DNA of 64,000 nucleotides, taken from assembly GCF_014217685.1 (NCBI RefSeq), contig NZ_CP043653.1:2608419-2672418 (forward strand), read 5' to 3'. Positions 50,453 through 60,355 of the stretch are shown piece by piece; the stretch's first letter is position 1; each line of letters begins with the position of its first letter. Position numbers and translations under genes: made by a program. This DNA comes from Glaciihabitans sp. INWT7. Its GTDB lineage: Bacteria > Actinomycetota > Actinomycetes > Actinomycetales > Microbacteriaceae. A model generated the notes under the pieces. That model was given only the letters and a program-made list of their open reading frames with translations, was not told the origin of the DNA and did not search any database.

Positions 50453-52045
50453 TCAGGTCGTGACTGCGGTGTCCGGCTGTTCGATACGGGGAAAAAGGGA
50501 CGCGGGAAGCGGGGAGACCGAGGGTCCGCCCTCCCACTCGGAGGCGGTGCGCACGTTCTGGTCGGCCACGGCTCCGGTGCCGCCGAGCGCCGTCCAGAGC
50601 GTGGCCGCGGCATCCGGGATCACCGGGGAGAGCAGCACGGCAAGGGTGCCGAGGCCGCGCACGATGGTGAAGAGCACCGCGTCCAGCCGTTCGGCATTCG
50701 CCGGATCCTTCGACAGCGCCCACGGTTCCTGGATGGTGATGTAGCCGTTCAGGTCGTCCACGAGCGTCCAGATCGAAGCGAGAGCCTCGTGAATCGCCAG
50801 TCTCTCGATGGCGGCATCCGCTTCCGCCGTCACGCGGAGGCCGGTGGCGAAGATGGCCTGGTCGGCGTCGGAGAGTTCGACCCCGGTGGGGATGACTCCC
50901 CCGCGGTAGCGCGTGACCATCGCGATCACGCGCGAGGCCAGGTTGCCGAAGCCGTTGGCGAGCTCGGCCTGGTAGCGCGCGGAGAGGTCCTCCCAGCTGA
51001 AAGAGCCGTCCTGCCCGAAGCTGATGGCGCGCATGAAGTAGTAGCGGAACGCGTCGACGCCGAAGGTGTCGGTGATCTCGGACGGCGCGATGCCGGTGAG
51101 CTTCGACTTGGACATCTTCTCGCCGCCGACGAGCAGCCAACCGTGGCCGAACACGCGGCGGGGAACGGGGAGTCCCGCAGCCATCAGCATCGCGGGCCAG
51201 ATGACGGCGTGGAAGCGGGCGATGTCCTTGCCGACCAACTGCACTGCCGGCCAGCGTCGCTCGAAGTTCTCGGTGTCGGTGCCGTAGCCGATCGCGGAGA
51301 TGTAGTTGAGCAGTGCATCGAACCAGACGTAGACGACGTGGCTGTGGTCCCAGGGGATCTGGATGCCCCAGTCGAAGCTCGACCGCGAGATGCTGAGGTC
51401 GTCGAGCCCCTGCTTCACGAACGAGATGATCTCGTTGCGCACACTCTCCGGCTGGATGAAGTCGGGCTGCGACTCGTAGAGATCGAGCAGCTTCTGCTGG
51501 AAGTCGCTCATGCGGAAGAAGTAGTTCTTCTCCTTGAGGATCTCCACCGGACGCCCGTGGATCTTGCAGACCAGCGTGCCGGCGAAGTCGCCGTCCGCGG
51601 TCTCCATGAGATCGTCGAGCTGTTTGTACTCCTCGCAGCCCACGCAGTAGTAGCCCTCGTATTCGCCGGAGTAGATGAAACCGTCGTCGTACAGCTTCTG
51701 CAGGAAGATGGTGACGGCCTTCTCGTGGCGCTCGTCGGTGGTGCGGATGAAGTCGTCGTTGGCGATGTTGATCGTCTTCAGCAGCGGCAGCCAGGCATCC
51801 GCGACGAGCGTGTCGGCCCACTGCTTCGGGGTGGTGTCATTGGCCACGGCCGTGCGAAGGATCTTCTGGCCGTGCTCGTCGGTTCCGGTGAGCAGCCACG
51901 TGTCATCGCCGGCCTGGCGATGCCAGCGCGCCAGAACGTCGGCGGCGACCTCGGTGTACGCGTGACCGATGTGCGGCACATCGTTCACATAGAAGATCGG
52001 GGTCGCGATGTAGAAAGAGTCGGCGGACTGGGATGCGGCGGGCAT
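50453..52045 (-). CDS. metG: methionyl-tRNA synthetase
   Basis: Class I aminoacyl-tRNA synthetase, 530 residues. The HIGH motif is PHIGHAY, the KMSKS loop GEKMSKSKL, and CVGCEEYK with CKIHGR forms a reduced zinc-knuckle insertion, typical of the shorter MetRS type without the C-terminal dimerisation domain. TAGGAT stands 6 bases before ATG 52045. Near tatD, rsmA and ispE as in many bacteria. Confidence 0.96.
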   Translation of the reverse strand: MPAASQSADSFYIATPIFYVNDVPHIGHAYTEVAADVLARWHRQAGDDTWLLTGTDEHGQKILRTAVANDTTPKQWADTLVADAWLPLLKTINIANDDFIRTTDERHEKAVTIFLQKLYDDGFIYSGEYEGYYCVGCEEYKQLDDLMETADGDFAGTLVCKIHGRPVEILKEKNYFFRMSDFQQKLLDLYESQPDFIQPESVRNEIISFVKQGLDDLSISRSSFDWGIQIPWDHSHVVYVWFDALLNYISAIGYGTDTENFERRWPAVQLVGKDIARFHAVIWPAMLMAAGLPVPRRVFGHGWLLVGGEKMSKSKLTGIAPSEITDTFGVDAFRYYFMRAISFGQDGSFSWEDLSARYQAELANGFGNLASRVIAMVTRYRGGVIPTGVELSDADQAIFATGLRVTAEADAAIERLAIHEALASIWTLVDDLNGYITIQEPWALSKDPANAERLDAVLFTIVRGLGTLAVLLSPVIPDAAATLWTALGGTGAVADQNVRTASEWEGGPSVSPLPASLFPRIEQPDTAVTT

Positions 52046-52122
52046 TCGATCATCCTAATTGGCGGCGGATGCTCCGGGGTCCTCGTTACGCGGTGGGCGC
52101 ACCCCCGCTGCCGATAACACGG

Positions 52123-52156
52123 GAACGGCCCCGGCGATCGCCCGCCGGGGCCGTTC
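52123..52156 (-). terminator. terminator after the sedolisin gene
   Basis: A perfect 13 bp stem (GAACGGCCCCGGC and complement) with an 8-base loop, 17 bases after the protease stop codon. It also separates the protease gene from the metG promoter. Confidence 0.8.
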
Positions 52157-52172
52157 ATTCGAGACTGTGCGG

Positions 52173-54152
52173 TCAGTGCCTCCCGGCCGCCAGCAGTGAC
52201 AGCAGCCCGAAGGTCACACCGCCGATGCCGGTCACCGTGTCGTACCTGCGAGTGGTCTTCAGCGAGGTGTCCTGATCGAGACTGATCAGGTAGCTGTTGC
52301 CGCTAATCGCGCTCGTGTAGACGAGAGCCTTGGTGGGATTCTGCGGCTGCACGTCGCGGAACGAGAACGGCAGGATGCGGTCGAGCCCGTAGAGCGTCGG
52401 GTTGGCGAACCCGATGGCCGTGTGGGTCGCCTGCTGCACTACCGCGATCTGGGCCGCCGTCAGAGGCGCGGCCAGCGAGGTACCGCCGTAGGTGTCCCGC
52501 TCGAAGTCGCCCACCGCGAGGGTGCTGTCATCGACGATCGGGCGGATGCCGACCGAGAACCCGGTGTAGGGATCCGCGAGGGCCGCGATGTCCGGCGACA
52601 CCCGGAAACCGTGGGAGAGAGAGGCGGGAACCACTCCCCGCTGGTAGGCCGGAGCCGTGAACACGGCGCTGGTGCCACCGCCCGCTCCCCCGAAGAAGTC
52701 TCCGGGCAGGGGGGAGAGGTAACTGGTGCCCGTCGGGTCGATCTTGTCCCCCGCGGTGCCCCATCCGGTCTCGTAGGCGATCTTGCCGGCCTTGGTGATG
52801 CCGAGGCTGGTGCCTCCCACCGAGGTGACATACGGGGAAGATGCGGGGAAGTCGGGGGACGCGTACCCGAGGTTGGCCACCTCGTCGCCGCTGTCACCAC
52901 TGGAGAAGTAGAGCCCGATCCCCTCACCCGCCGCCTGGATGTGCAGGTTCTGCGCCCCCTTCAGCGCGTCGTCCGGGATCGCCTCGCCGAGGTTGCCGTA
53001 GCTGTTGCTCACGATGTTTGCGAGTTTGTTGTCGAGGATCTTCGAGAGCGCGACATCCAGTCCGCCGCCGCAGTTGAATCCACCCACGTAGAGGATCTTG
53101 GCGCCCGTCGCGATGCCGTGAACGGCTTCGACGTCGAGGGTCTGCTCCCCCTGCCATCCGCTCGGGAAGCCGCAGGCCTCCTGGTCGACGAACTGGGCGG
53201 GGGTCGGCACGATCTGCGAGTAGTTCGCCGCCGTGAGGCCGGGCTCACCGAGTGCCGCAGAGTAGGTGTTCACGTCTTTCACGATGGACGGCGAGGCGTA
53301 GGCATCGATGATCGCCACGGTCTGGCCCGCACCGTTCACTCCCGACCTCGCGAGCGAGTCGAGCCCGTAGGCGGAGCGCAACTGCGCTGGGACATAGCCG
53401 CAGTTGAAGGTGTCGAACGTGGTCTTGCCATAGGCGGCCGGGGCCGTCACGGTGTGCTCGCCCGTGTAGGTGGAGCACTGGGCGGCGATGGCCGAGGGGC
53501 TCGGAGCCTGGCGGCTGAGCGCGTTCGCCCCGGCCGGAAGGTCACCCTGTTTGATGGAGTCGGTGTGGGTGAGCAACTTAGCCTGGTCGATGCTGAGTCC
53601 CGAGACCTTGCCGGCGAGCGCCGCAGGCAACGAAGGGGCACTCGACGGGGCCGCGAGCACGTGCCCAGAGTAGTTGTAGTCGTGCAGGGTGGTGGCGAAC
53701 AACGATCCGATCTGGGCGGCCGTTCCGCGGAAGACCACGTACTGGCGGCTGGCCGGCACTGCGCTGATCGTCAGTCCCTGCGCGGTGAGAGAGGCGACCA
53801 CGGCATCCGAATCCGCCTTCGTCGGCGCGAAGCGCTGGATCCACGCCTGTGGCGAGAGGAACTGGCGGTATCCGCGGGCCCCGGGTGTGGATGCTGCGGT
53901 GGCGAGCGCCTCTGCCCCGGCCTGGTCTCGCAGCGGCAGGTAGATCTCCCCCTCGACGGTCTCGTCGGCGGCGGTGACACCGGCGTCGTTCGCCGCGGTC
54001 GCCCAGCGGGGCACGGCCCCGGCGAACGAGGCGCGATCGGCAGCGGAGGCCGTCGTGACGCCGGTGAGTGAAAGTGCGATGACGGTGGTGGCCGTAGCCA
54101 CGATGCCGAATGTCCAGCGAGAGAACACCCTCCGGCGTGCGCGATTGTCCAC
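52173..54152 (-). CDS. S53 family peptidase (sedolisin), secreted
   Basis: 659 residues. A signal peptide (about 1-37) is followed by a pro-domain (about 60-220) with SPQAWIQRFAPTKADSDAV, as in pro-kumamolisin activation domains, then the sedolisin catalytic domain. The Glu/Asp dyad is in GEQTLDVEAVHG, oxyanion Asp in SGDSGDE, and catalytic Ser in GGTSLAAP. The acid-type serine protease should be secreted and self-activate. A C-terminal hydrophobic stretch (FGLLSLLAAGRH) is too short for a firm anchor. GTG at 54152. Monocistronic. Confidence 0.92.
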   Translation of the reverse strand: MDNRARRRVFSRWTFGIVATATTVIALSLTGVTTASAADRASFAGAVPRWATAANDAGVTAADETVEGEIYLPLRDQAGAEALATAASTPGARGYRQFLSPQAWIQRFAPTKADSDAVVASLTAQGLTISAVPASRQYVVFRGTAAQIGSLFATTLHDYNYSGHVLAAPSSAPSLPAALAGKVSGLSIDQAKLLTHTDSIKQGDLPAGANALSRQAPSPSAIAAQCSTYTGEHTVTAPAAYGKTTFDTFNCGYVPAQLRSAYGLDSLARSGVNGAGQTVAIIDAYASPSIVKDVNTYSAALGEPGLTAANYSQIVPTPAQFVDQEACGFPSGWQGEQTLDVEAVHGIATGAKILYVGGFNCGGGLDVALSKILDNKLANIVSNSYGNLGEAIPDDALKGAQNLHIQAAGEGIGLYFSSGDSGDEVANLGYASPDFPASSPYVTSVGGTSLGITKAGKIAYETGWGTAGDKIDPTGTSYLSPLPGDFFGGAGGGTSAVFTAPAYQRGVVPASLSHGFRVSPDIAALADPYTGFSVGIRPIVDDSTLAVGDFERDTYGGTSLAAPLTAAQIAVVQQATHTAIGFANPTLYGLDRILPFSFRDVQPQNPTKALVYTSAISGNSYLISLDQDTSLKTTRRYDTVTGIGGVTFGLLSLLAAGRH

Positions 54153-54318
54153 GTGCTGAAACCTTCCCCGATGAAGAATGACCGCGCCGGAAAAGGGCGC
54201 AATCGCGACGATAACCCGGCTCGATCACCCCAACAAGGGGGGTTAACAGGAATTTTACATTCAGCGCAAAAATGCTGCGCGCGCGCTCGGATTCAGGCGC
54301 TCGACCTAGGCTGGGCGC

Positions 54319-55170
54319 ATGAAATACCGCAGGATCGGCGATGTCGCCGTCAGTTCGATCGGGCTCGGCGCGATGCCGCTGTCACTCCCGGGCCGACCCG
54401 ATCGGCGCCGGGCGATCGAGACCATCCACGCCGCCCTCGATGCGGGCATCACCCTCATCGACACCGCCGATGCGTACACCACGGATGCCGACGGCCAGGG
54501 CCACAACGAGCTCCTGGTCGCGGAGGCCCTGCGCGGTCGCACCGAGGAGGTGCTCGTCGCCACGAAGGGCGGACTGCTCTTTCGCGACGGCGGACCGTGG
54601 GATCGCAACGGTACCCCGGCGCACCTCAAGAAGGCCGCGCGGGAGTCCCGCGCTCGCCTCGGTGTCGACGCGATCGGGCTCTACCAGTTGCACCGGCCGG
54701 ACCCTTCGGTGCCGTACGAGGAGTCCATCGGAGCGCTGCGCGAACTTCTCGATGAGGGTGTCATCCGCCTCGCGGGCATTTCCAATGCCACAGTGACTCA
54801 GATCGCCCTGGCCGATCATGTGCTCGGCGGCCGGCTCGTCTCGGTGCAGAACCAGTTCTCACCGGCCTACCGGTCGAGCCTCGGCGAGTTCGACTACTGC
54901 GTCGCCCACCAGATCGCCTTCCTGCCCTGGAGCCCGCTCGGTGGCATCGGGCGGGGGTCCGATGTCTTTGACGACAGCAGCGCGTTCAGCGCGGTCGCGG
55001 CGGAGCTGGGTGTGAGCCCGCAGCGCGTCGCCCTGGCGTGGGAGTTATCGCTCGGCCACTGCGTCATCCCGATCCCGGGGGCGAGCCGGCCCGAGACCAT
55101 CACCGACTCCGCGGGTGCGGCGGAGCTGACGCTGAGCTCCGAACAGCTGGCCAGACTCAGTACTCCCTGA
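54319..55170 (+). CDS. aldo/keto reductase
   Basis: TIM-barrel NADPH oxidoreductase, 283 residues. Tetrad residues: Asp in LIDTADAYTT with its Tyr, Lys in VATKGG, and His in QLHRPDPSVP; PIPGASRPETITDSAGA is the NADPH-binding end. TAGGCT is 6 bases before ATG 54319. The last codons and stop lie inside an 18 bp tandem repeat (55156-55232), so the C-terminus depends on repeat copy sequence. Substrate unknown. Confidence 0.92.
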   Translation: MKYRRIGDVAVSSIGLGAMPLSLPGRPDRRRAIETIHAALDAGITLIDTADAYTTDADGQGHNELLVAEALRGRTEEVLVATKGGLLFRDGGPWDRNGTPAHLKKAARESRARLGVDAIGLYQLHRPDPSVPYEESIGALRELLDEGVIRLAGISNATVTQIALADHVLGGRLVSVQNQFSPAYRSSLGEFDYCVAHQIAFLPWSPLGGIGRGSDVFDDSSAFSAVAAELGVSPQRVALAWELSLGHCVIPIPGASRPETITDSAGAAELTLSSEQLARLSTP

Positions 55171-55232
55171 TCGCTCAGTAACCCCTGATCGCCCAGTAGC
55201 CCCTGATCGCTCAGTACCCCAGGAATGCTCAG
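55156..55232. repeat. 18 bp tandem repeat, four copies plus a partial
   Basis: Units at 55156-55173, 55174-55191, 55192-55209 and 55210-55227, consensus CTCAGTA-x-CCCCTGATCG, with a 5-base remnant after. The units hold the stop codon of the aldo/keto reductase (TGA 55168-55170) and, on the other strand, of rsmI (55229-55231). Confidence 0.9.
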
Positions 55233-56038
55233 CGCGCCTTGAGGGCTCCCTCGTAGAGATCCCGCTTGCCGAGCCCTGTGGCATCCGCCACTTCGGATGC
55301 CGCGTCCTTGAGCTTCGATCCCGCCGAAACGAGCGACTGCACCTGCGCGATCCCGGCAGCGAGATCGACCTCTTGCGCAGCCCCGCCCTCGACCACGATG
55401 CAGATCTCGCCCCTGACGCCGAGAGCAGCCCACTCGGCGAGTTCTGCGGCGCTCCCCCGACGCACTTCCTCGTAGAGTTTGGTCAGCTCGCGGCAGACCG
55501 CGACCCGACGATCCGGCCCGAAGGCCGTCGCGATATCCCCGAGGGCATCGGCCAGGCGGTTCGGCGACTCGAAGAACACCATGGTGCGGGGTTCCCTGGC
55601 GAGCTGGCGAAGGGAGGCGAGACGAGCTTTGCGCGGCAGGAAGCCCTCGAAGGTGAATCGATCGGTGGGCAGTCCCGAGAGCGCGAGAGCGGTGATCACC
55701 GCCGAGGGTCCCGGCAGCGCGGTGACGGTCACTCCGGCGGCCGCGGCCGCCGTCACGATGGAGAACCCGGGGTCGCTGATCGCCGGCATGCCCGCATCGG
55801 TGAGCACGAGCACATCCGTATCGCGCGCGAGTTCGGCGATCTCGGCGGCCTTCTCGACCTCGTTGTGTTCGTGCAGGGCGATCAGTCGCGGTCGGTTCTC
55901 GATGCCGAGGGCACGCATGAGGTGGATGGTGACTCGCGTGTCTTCCGAGGCGATCACCTCGGCGTTGGTCAGAGCCTCCACCAGCCGGCGGGAGGCATCG
56001 CCGAGATTGCCGATCGGAGTCGCAGCGAGGATGATCAC
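55229..56038 (-). CDS. rsmI: 16S rRNA (cytidine1402-2'-O)-methyltransferase
   Basis: RsmI, 269 residues, tetrapyrrole-methylase fold. LAATPIGNLGDASRR at the start, ASEDTRVTIHLMRAL, LTDAGMPAISDPGF and GPSAVITALALSGLP are family signatures. GTG at 56038 has AAGGAT upstream; longer in-frame starts lie antisense to the mannosyltransferase. Divergent from that gene by 40 bp. Confidence 0.96.
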   Translation of the reverse strand: MIILAATPIGNLGDASRRLVEALTNAEVIASEDTRVTIHLMRALGIENRPRLIALHEHNEVEKAAEIAELARDTDVLVLTDAGMPAISDPGFSIVTAAAAAGVTVTALPGPSAVITALALSGLPTDRFTFEGFLPRKARLASLRQLAREPRTMVFFESPNRLADALGDIATAFGPDRRVAVCRELTKLYEEVRRGSAAELAEWAALGVRGEICIVVEGGAAQEVDLAAGIAQVQSLVSAGSKLKDAASEVADATGLGKRDLYEGALKAR

Positions 56039-56078
56039 CTGCCCATCCTTGCAGCGAACCCTCGTTACCATTGCACCT

Positions 56079-57713
56079 GTGACCAGAGCCGACTTCGACG
56101 CCGTGGTCGGCGCGCCGCGAGCCTCTGGGCCGTCCTCGCCTCCGGTCGAACCGACCGGCACCCGCCTCGACGCGTGGTGGGGTCGACTTCTCGGCCTGCC
56201 GGGAGCGGAACGGCTCTGGTACTGGGGCGGCCCGATCGCCGTCACCCTGCTCGCGGCCGTGCTCCGTCTCGTGCGCCTGGGCGACCCCCGGTCTCTCGTG
56301 TTCGATGAGACCTTCTACGTGAAGGATGCCTGGACGCTCCTCCACCTCGGCTACGAAGGGTCCTGGCCCAACAACGCCGATCAGGCCTTCAACGCCGGCG
56401 ATGTCAACACCTTCACAAGCGACGGCTCCTATGTCGCCCATCCCCCTCTCGGCAAGTGGATGATCGCCCTCGGACTGCGCGTCTTCGGCGCGGAGGACAC
56501 GGTCGGCTGGCGCATCAGCACCGCCGTCGTCGGCATCCTCGCGGTGTTCCTGCTGGTGATCGTGGCCCGCCGGCTCTTCAACTCCACCCTGCTCGCCACC
56601 ATCGCCGGGGGCCTGTTCGCGATCGACGGTCACGCGATCGTGATGTCGCGCACCGCGCTCCTCGACAACTTCGTCATGATCTTCACGCTGTTGGGATTCG
56701 GGGCCGTCCTTCTCGATCGCACCCAGAGCTCCGCCCGCCTGTCGCTGTGGCTCGCACGCCGGGCACGGGCCGGCCGCGGCATCGACTGGGGGCCCGCGAT
56801 CTGGTGGCGGCCCTGGCTGCTCACCGCGGGCATCCTCTTCGGAGCGGCCACCGCCGTCAAGTGGAGCGGACTGTACTTCCTCGCCGCTTTCGCCGTCTAC
56901 ACCCTGGTGGTCGACGCGCTGGCCCGGCGGGCCGCGGGCATCCCCTTCTTCATCAGCGGCACGATCTTCAAGCAGGGCCCCGTCACCTTCCTGCTCACCA
57001 TCCCGCTCGCCGCGGCCACCTATCTCGCCAGCTGGACCGGATGGTTCGTCACGAAAGACGGCTACTTCCGCAACTGGGCAGAAGTGCCCGGCAATGCCGC
57101 CACCGGGTTGTTCGCCGGGGTGCCGCACTCGGTGCAGAGCTTTCTGCACTATCAGGCGAGCGTCTACGACTTCAATGTCAACGAACACACCTCCCACCCC
57201 TACTCGGCGAATCCCTTCACCTGGCTCTTCCTCGTGCGTCCGACCGCCTTCTACTACGTCGGCCAGACCTCCGGGCAGGGGGGTTGCACCGTGTCGAGTT
57301 GCGCGGAATACATCACCTCCATCGCCAACCCCATTCTCTGGTGGGCTGCGACGGCCGCCCTGTTCTACCTCGTCTACCGCCTCGTGCGGTATCGGGAGTG
57401 GCGTGTCGGCCTCATCCTGATGGGTATGGTCGCCGGCTACCTTCCCTGGCTGCTCTACTCCACCCGCACCATCTTCCAGTTCTATGCGATCGTCTTCGAG
57501 CCCTACATGATCCTCGGGCTGGTGTTCGTGATCGGACTGATCCTCGGTCGACCTCAGGATTCCACCTATCGCCGAACGCGCGGAATCGGCCTCGTTGCCG
57601 TGTTCCTGTTCTTCGTCGTGCTGGTCAGCGCATTCTTCTACCCGATCTGGACGGGCCTGCAGGTGCCAGAGATCTTCGCGCGACTCCACTACTGGCTGCC
57701 CGGCTGGCGCTGA
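56079..57713 (+). CDS. pmt: polyprenyl-phosphate-mannose--protein mannosyltransferase
   Basis: GT39 protein O-mannosyltransferase, 544 residues with about ten membrane helices. SLVFDETFYVKDAW holds the catalytic D-E pair in the first outer loop, HPPLGKWMIALGL and SRTALLDNFVMIFTL follow, and ILFGAATAVKWSGLYFL is typical. It mannosylates exported Ser/Thr-rich proteins, so the surface proteins with Ser/Thr-rich stalks elsewhere in the window are plausible targets. GTG at 56079 has TACCAT 7 bases upstream; the divergent rsmI neighbour is the usual actinobacterial arrangement. Confidence 0.93.
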   Translation: MTRADFDAVVGAPRASGPSSPPVEPTGTRLDAWWGRLLGLPGAERLWYWGGPIAVTLLAAVLRLVRLGDPRSLVFDETFYVKDAWTLLHLGYEGSWPNNADQAFNAGDVNTFTSDGSYVAHPPLGKWMIALGLRVFGAEDTVGWRISTAVVGILAVFLLVIVARRLFNSTLLATIAGGLFAIDGHAIVMSRTALLDNFVMIFTLLGFGAVLLDRTQSSARLSLWLARRARAGRGIDWGPAIWWRPWLLTAGILFGAATAVKWSGLYFLAAFAVYTLVVDALARRAAGIPFFISGTIFKQGPVTFLLTIPLAAATYLASWTGWFVTKDGYFRNWAEVPGNAATGLFAGVPHSVQSFLHYQASVYDFNVNEHTSHPYSANPFTWLFLVRPTAFYYVGQTSGQGGCTVSSCAEYITSIANPILWWAATAALFYLVYRLVRYREWRVGLILMGMVAGYLPWLLYSTRTIFQFYAIVFEPYMILGLVFVIGLILGRPQDSTYRRTRGIGLVAVFLFFVVLVSAFFYPIWTGLQVPEIFARLHYWLPGWR

Positions 57714-57755
57714 TCCGCTGCGGGGCAGCACAGGAAGGTCCCGTAGCATGACGCC

Positions 57756-58376
57756 ATGTCCGCGCGTTCCGTTCTCGCCTACGTCACCGTCGCCCTTCCA
57801 CCCCTCGCGCTCGCCGCTGTCGGGGTCACCCACCCGATGCACCTCACCGCGACGTCGGCGGAATACTGGCGCAACCTCCACATCGCGATCCTGCCGGTGT
57901 TCCCTCTTCTCGCCTTCGCTCCGTGGTTGGTGGCGCGGCATGCCGGCGCCCTCGTGGCGTGGATCGTCGGTGTCCTCGGGTTCGTCTACGCCGCCTTCTA
58001 CACCGCACTCGATGTGCTCGCGGGCATCGGAGCCGGCGGTCTCAAGCTCGACGGCATGGGCATGGCGACGGGCACGGTCTTCGGTCTCGGCAGCCACATC
58101 GGCGAGGTCGGAAGCGTGTCGTTCATCGCGGCAAGCGCGATCGCGGCGGCGACGGCGATGGCCCGCGTCCGCCTGGCCGCCCTCCCCGGCGCGGTGCTCG
58201 TGGTCGTCGGCGCGGTGCTATTCCTTCAGGAACACATCTATTTCCCCGTGGGGGTGATCGGCCAGCTCTGTCTCGCACTCGGCTGGCTGTGGCTCTGTGT
58301 GCTGATCGAACGGGCGTCGCGCGACCGCGGGCCTCTGATCGAGGCCGTGGACGAAACCGCGGTGCCGACCGTCTGA
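57756..58376 (+). CDS. membrane protein of unknown function, six helices
   Basis: 206 residues: helices near 8-28, 42-60, 65-88, a small-residue-rich segment 100-112, 116-136, 140-160 and 164-186. The order HPMHLTATSAEYWRNLHI and the Gly-rich loop AGIGAGGLKLDGMGMATG are striking but I know no family for certain. TAGCAT is 6 bases before ATG 57756. A 16 bp tandem repeat follows the stop. Confidence 0.75.
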   Translation: MSARSVLAYVTVALPPLALAAVGVTHPMHLTATSAEYWRNLHIAILPVFPLLAFAPWLVARHAGALVAWIVGVLGFVYAAFYTALDVLAGIGAGGLKLDGMGMATGTVFGLGSHIGEVGSVSFIAASAIAAATAMARVRLAALPGAVLVVVGAVLFLQEHIYFPVGVIGQLCLALGWLWLCVLIERASRDRGPLIEAVDETAVPTV

Positions 58377-58381
58377 CGGCC

Positions 58382-58429
58382 CAGCGCACCACAGGGTCAG
58401 CGCACCACAGGCCCAGCGCACCACAGGCC
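58382..58429. repeat. 16 bp tandem repeat, three copies
   Basis: Units CAGCGCACCACAGG plus two bases at 58382-58397, 58398-58413 and 58414-58429. Between two convergent genes, 5 bp after the plus-strand stop. Confidence 0.9.
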
Positions 58430-58443
58430 CGCGTACCGAGGGG

Positions 58444-60339
58444 TCAGCCCACGAGATCGAGCGCCTCGGCCAGTTCCCGCAGGTCCACGACGGGAAGTCG
58501 GCAGACGAAGTCCCAGCAGAGGTAGGCCGCTTCGCGATCCCGTCCCTCGAACAGCGCAAAGCCGGCGTTCGCGAAACTCGCGGCCTGCGCGGGGGTCACC
58601 ACGACGCTGAGCAGGCCGCTGCGGTAGCGGCACCGGGCAAGGACGGCCAGATCCGAATTCGGGTCTTCACTCACCACAACGAGCTGCGCGATCGGCTGAG
58701 AGAGGGCGGATGCCACCGCGAGGGTCGCCCCGAACGACACCGGGCGCGGCACGGCGAGAGGCAACAGGCTCTTGACCACCCGCTCGGCGGCGTCGCGGTA
58801 CCGCGGACCGCCCCCGAGGAGGTGCAACGAGACGCAGGCCCGCGCCATCGAGCTCAGCCCGGAGGGATAGGCCCCTTCCGAGGGGTCGTTCTCGATGGCA
58901 GTGCCCTGCGCCACCAGCACGGGGTCGGCCCCTCCCGGCACGCCGAAGACGCCGGAACCTGCGGCGTCGAGCGCCCGATCCACCAACGATCGGGCCACCG
59001 AGGCATAGCGTCCCTCTCCGGTCGCCGTCGCGAGATCGAGCAGCCCCGATGCCAGCATTCCGTAGTCCTCGAGTGCGGCGTGCGCCGTCGACAGCCGTCC
59101 GCCGATCGATGCTCGCACCAGCGTGCCGTCGTGCCGCAGGTGACCGTCGATCACCGCGTCGGCGGCCCGTCGGGCGGCCTCGATCCACTCGTCATGACCG
59201 AGAGCGTAGCCAGCGGTCGCCAACGCTCCGATCGCCAGCCCGTTCCAGCCGGTGAGGATCTTGGCATCGATCGGCGGAGGATCCTCTGCCGCACGCTCTG
59301 CAGCGCCGAGGGCGAAGTACGCCCCTTCTCGCCGGACTCCGTCGATGGTGCTTTCGCTGTCTTGCGCCGAGGCGAATCCCCCGTCCGGCTGTTGCATGAC
59401 CCCGATGAGAAAAACGGTGATGCCCTCCGCGACCTCCACGGCCCAGTCCCGCGCCTCGGCGTCGAGCTGGGCGAGCCGGGTGAACGCGGTGAGCAGCTGG
59501 GCGTTGTCGTAGAGCATCCGCTCGTAGTGCGGATCCTGCCAGTCCCGTTTCGTGGCGTACCGGAAGAATCCGCCCTCCAGGCGGTCCCTCAGCGCGGCCG
59601 TGGGCTGGCCGGCGGCGACGTGCCGACCGGAGAGCGCGGCGAGTGAGCGGGAGGCGAGCGCCTGGGCCGGTGGAGAGTCGGCGCCACGCTCGAGCAGGAA
59701 GAGCAGCACCGGCGCGACCGGGAATTTGGGCGCACCGCCGAAGCCCCCGAATTCGGAGTCTTCGTAGGCGAGCAATTCCGCGACCGCCGAATCGAACGCA
59801 CCAGTGCCGATCTCGCTCGAGCCGGCGGAAGCGCCATCGGCCGGCTGCCGGAGAGCGTCCGCGATCGCGGCCGCCGTGGATTCGACCTGGGGCCGTCGAG
59901 CGGTCCAGGCATCCGCCACCGCATCGAGCACCTGTCCGAACGACGGAGTGTCTCCCACCGCTGTCGGCGGCCAGTAGGTGCCCGCATAAAAGGCCTTGCC
60001 CTCGGGCGTGACGAAGACGTTGAGGGGCCATCCCAGGTTTACGGTGAAGGCTCCGGCGGCGGCGAGGTAACTCGCATCCACATCGGGATGCTCCTCCCGA
60101 TCTACCTTCACCGCCACGAAGTCCGCGGCAAGGCGGGAGGCGATCACGGGGTCGCTGAAGGTCTCACGCGACATCACATGACACCAGTGGCAGGTCGAGT
60201 ACCCGATCGACACCAGCACCGGCACATCCCGTCGCCGCGCCTCGGCGAAGGGCTCATCACCCCAGGGGAACCAGTCGACGGGATTCGCCGCATGGGAGCG
60301 AAGATAAGGGCTCACAGCATCCGCGAGTCGATCGGCCAT
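58444..60339 (-). CDS. DUF255 thioredoxin-domain / six-hairpin protein (YyaL/spermatogenesis-associated protein 20 family)
   Basis: 631 residues. N-terminal thioredoxin-like domain with the signature [18 protein letters not shown] and STCHWCHVM (C-x-x-C redox pair), then an (alpha/alpha)6 barrel similar to N-acylglucosamine epimerases ([32 protein letters not shown]). Cytoplasmic, function unknown throughout the family. Length is a little short of the usual 650-700. TACGCT is 6 bases before ATG 60339, also with GGAGA directly upstream. Confidence 0.92.
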   Translation of the reverse strand: MADRLADAVSPYLRSHAANPVDWFPWGDEPFAEARRRDVPVLVSIGYSTCHWCHVMSRETFSDPVIASRLAADFVAVKVDREEHPDVDASYLAAAGAFTVNLGWPLNVFVTPEGKAFYAGTYWPPTAVGDTPSFGQVLDAVADAWTARRPQVESTAAAIADALRQPADGASAGSSEIGTGAFDSAVAELLAYEDSEFGGFGGAPKFPVAPVLLFLLERGADSPPAQALASRSLAALSGRHVAAGQPTAALRDRLEGGFFRYATKRDWQDPHYERMLYDNAQLLTAFTRLAQLDAEARDWAVEVAEGITVFLIGVMQQPDGGFASAQDSESTIDGVRREGAYFALGAAERAAEDPPPIDAKILTGWNGLAIGALATAGYALGHDEWIEAARRAADAVIDGHLRHDGTLVRASIGGRLSTAHAALEDYGMLASGLLDLATATGEGRYASVARSLVDRALDAAGSGVFGVPGGADPVLVAQGTAIENDPSEGAYPSGLSSMARACVSLHLLGGGPRYRDAAERVVKSLLPLAVPRPVSFGATLAVASALSQPIAQLVVVSEDPNSDLAVLARCRYRSGLLSVVVTPAQAASFANAGFALFEGRDREAAYLCWDFVCRLPVVDLRELAEALDLVG

Positions 60340-60345
60340 GTCTCC

Positions 60346-60355
60346 AGCGTAGGCT
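60346..60355. promoter_or_regulatory. overlapping divergent -10 boxes
   Basis: AGCGTAGGCT carries TACGCT on the minus strand (60346-60351) and TAGGCT on the plus strand (60350-60355), sharing the central TA. Each lies exactly 6 bases from its start codon (ATG 60339 minus, GTG 60362 plus). Confidence 0.65.

Noticed and set aside
55156-55232. CRISPR array
   Set aside because: The 18 bp units are contiguous with no spacers, and no cas gene is in the window. The same holds for the arrays at 58382 and 63792.
54894-58097. Open frame of 1067 codons on the minus strand
   Set aside because: It covers rsmI in another frame and is antisense to pmt and the next gene; its composition is Glu/Gly/Arg/Asp-rich with no domain. 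The repeated LSDQGLL residues come from the 18 bp tandem repeat.
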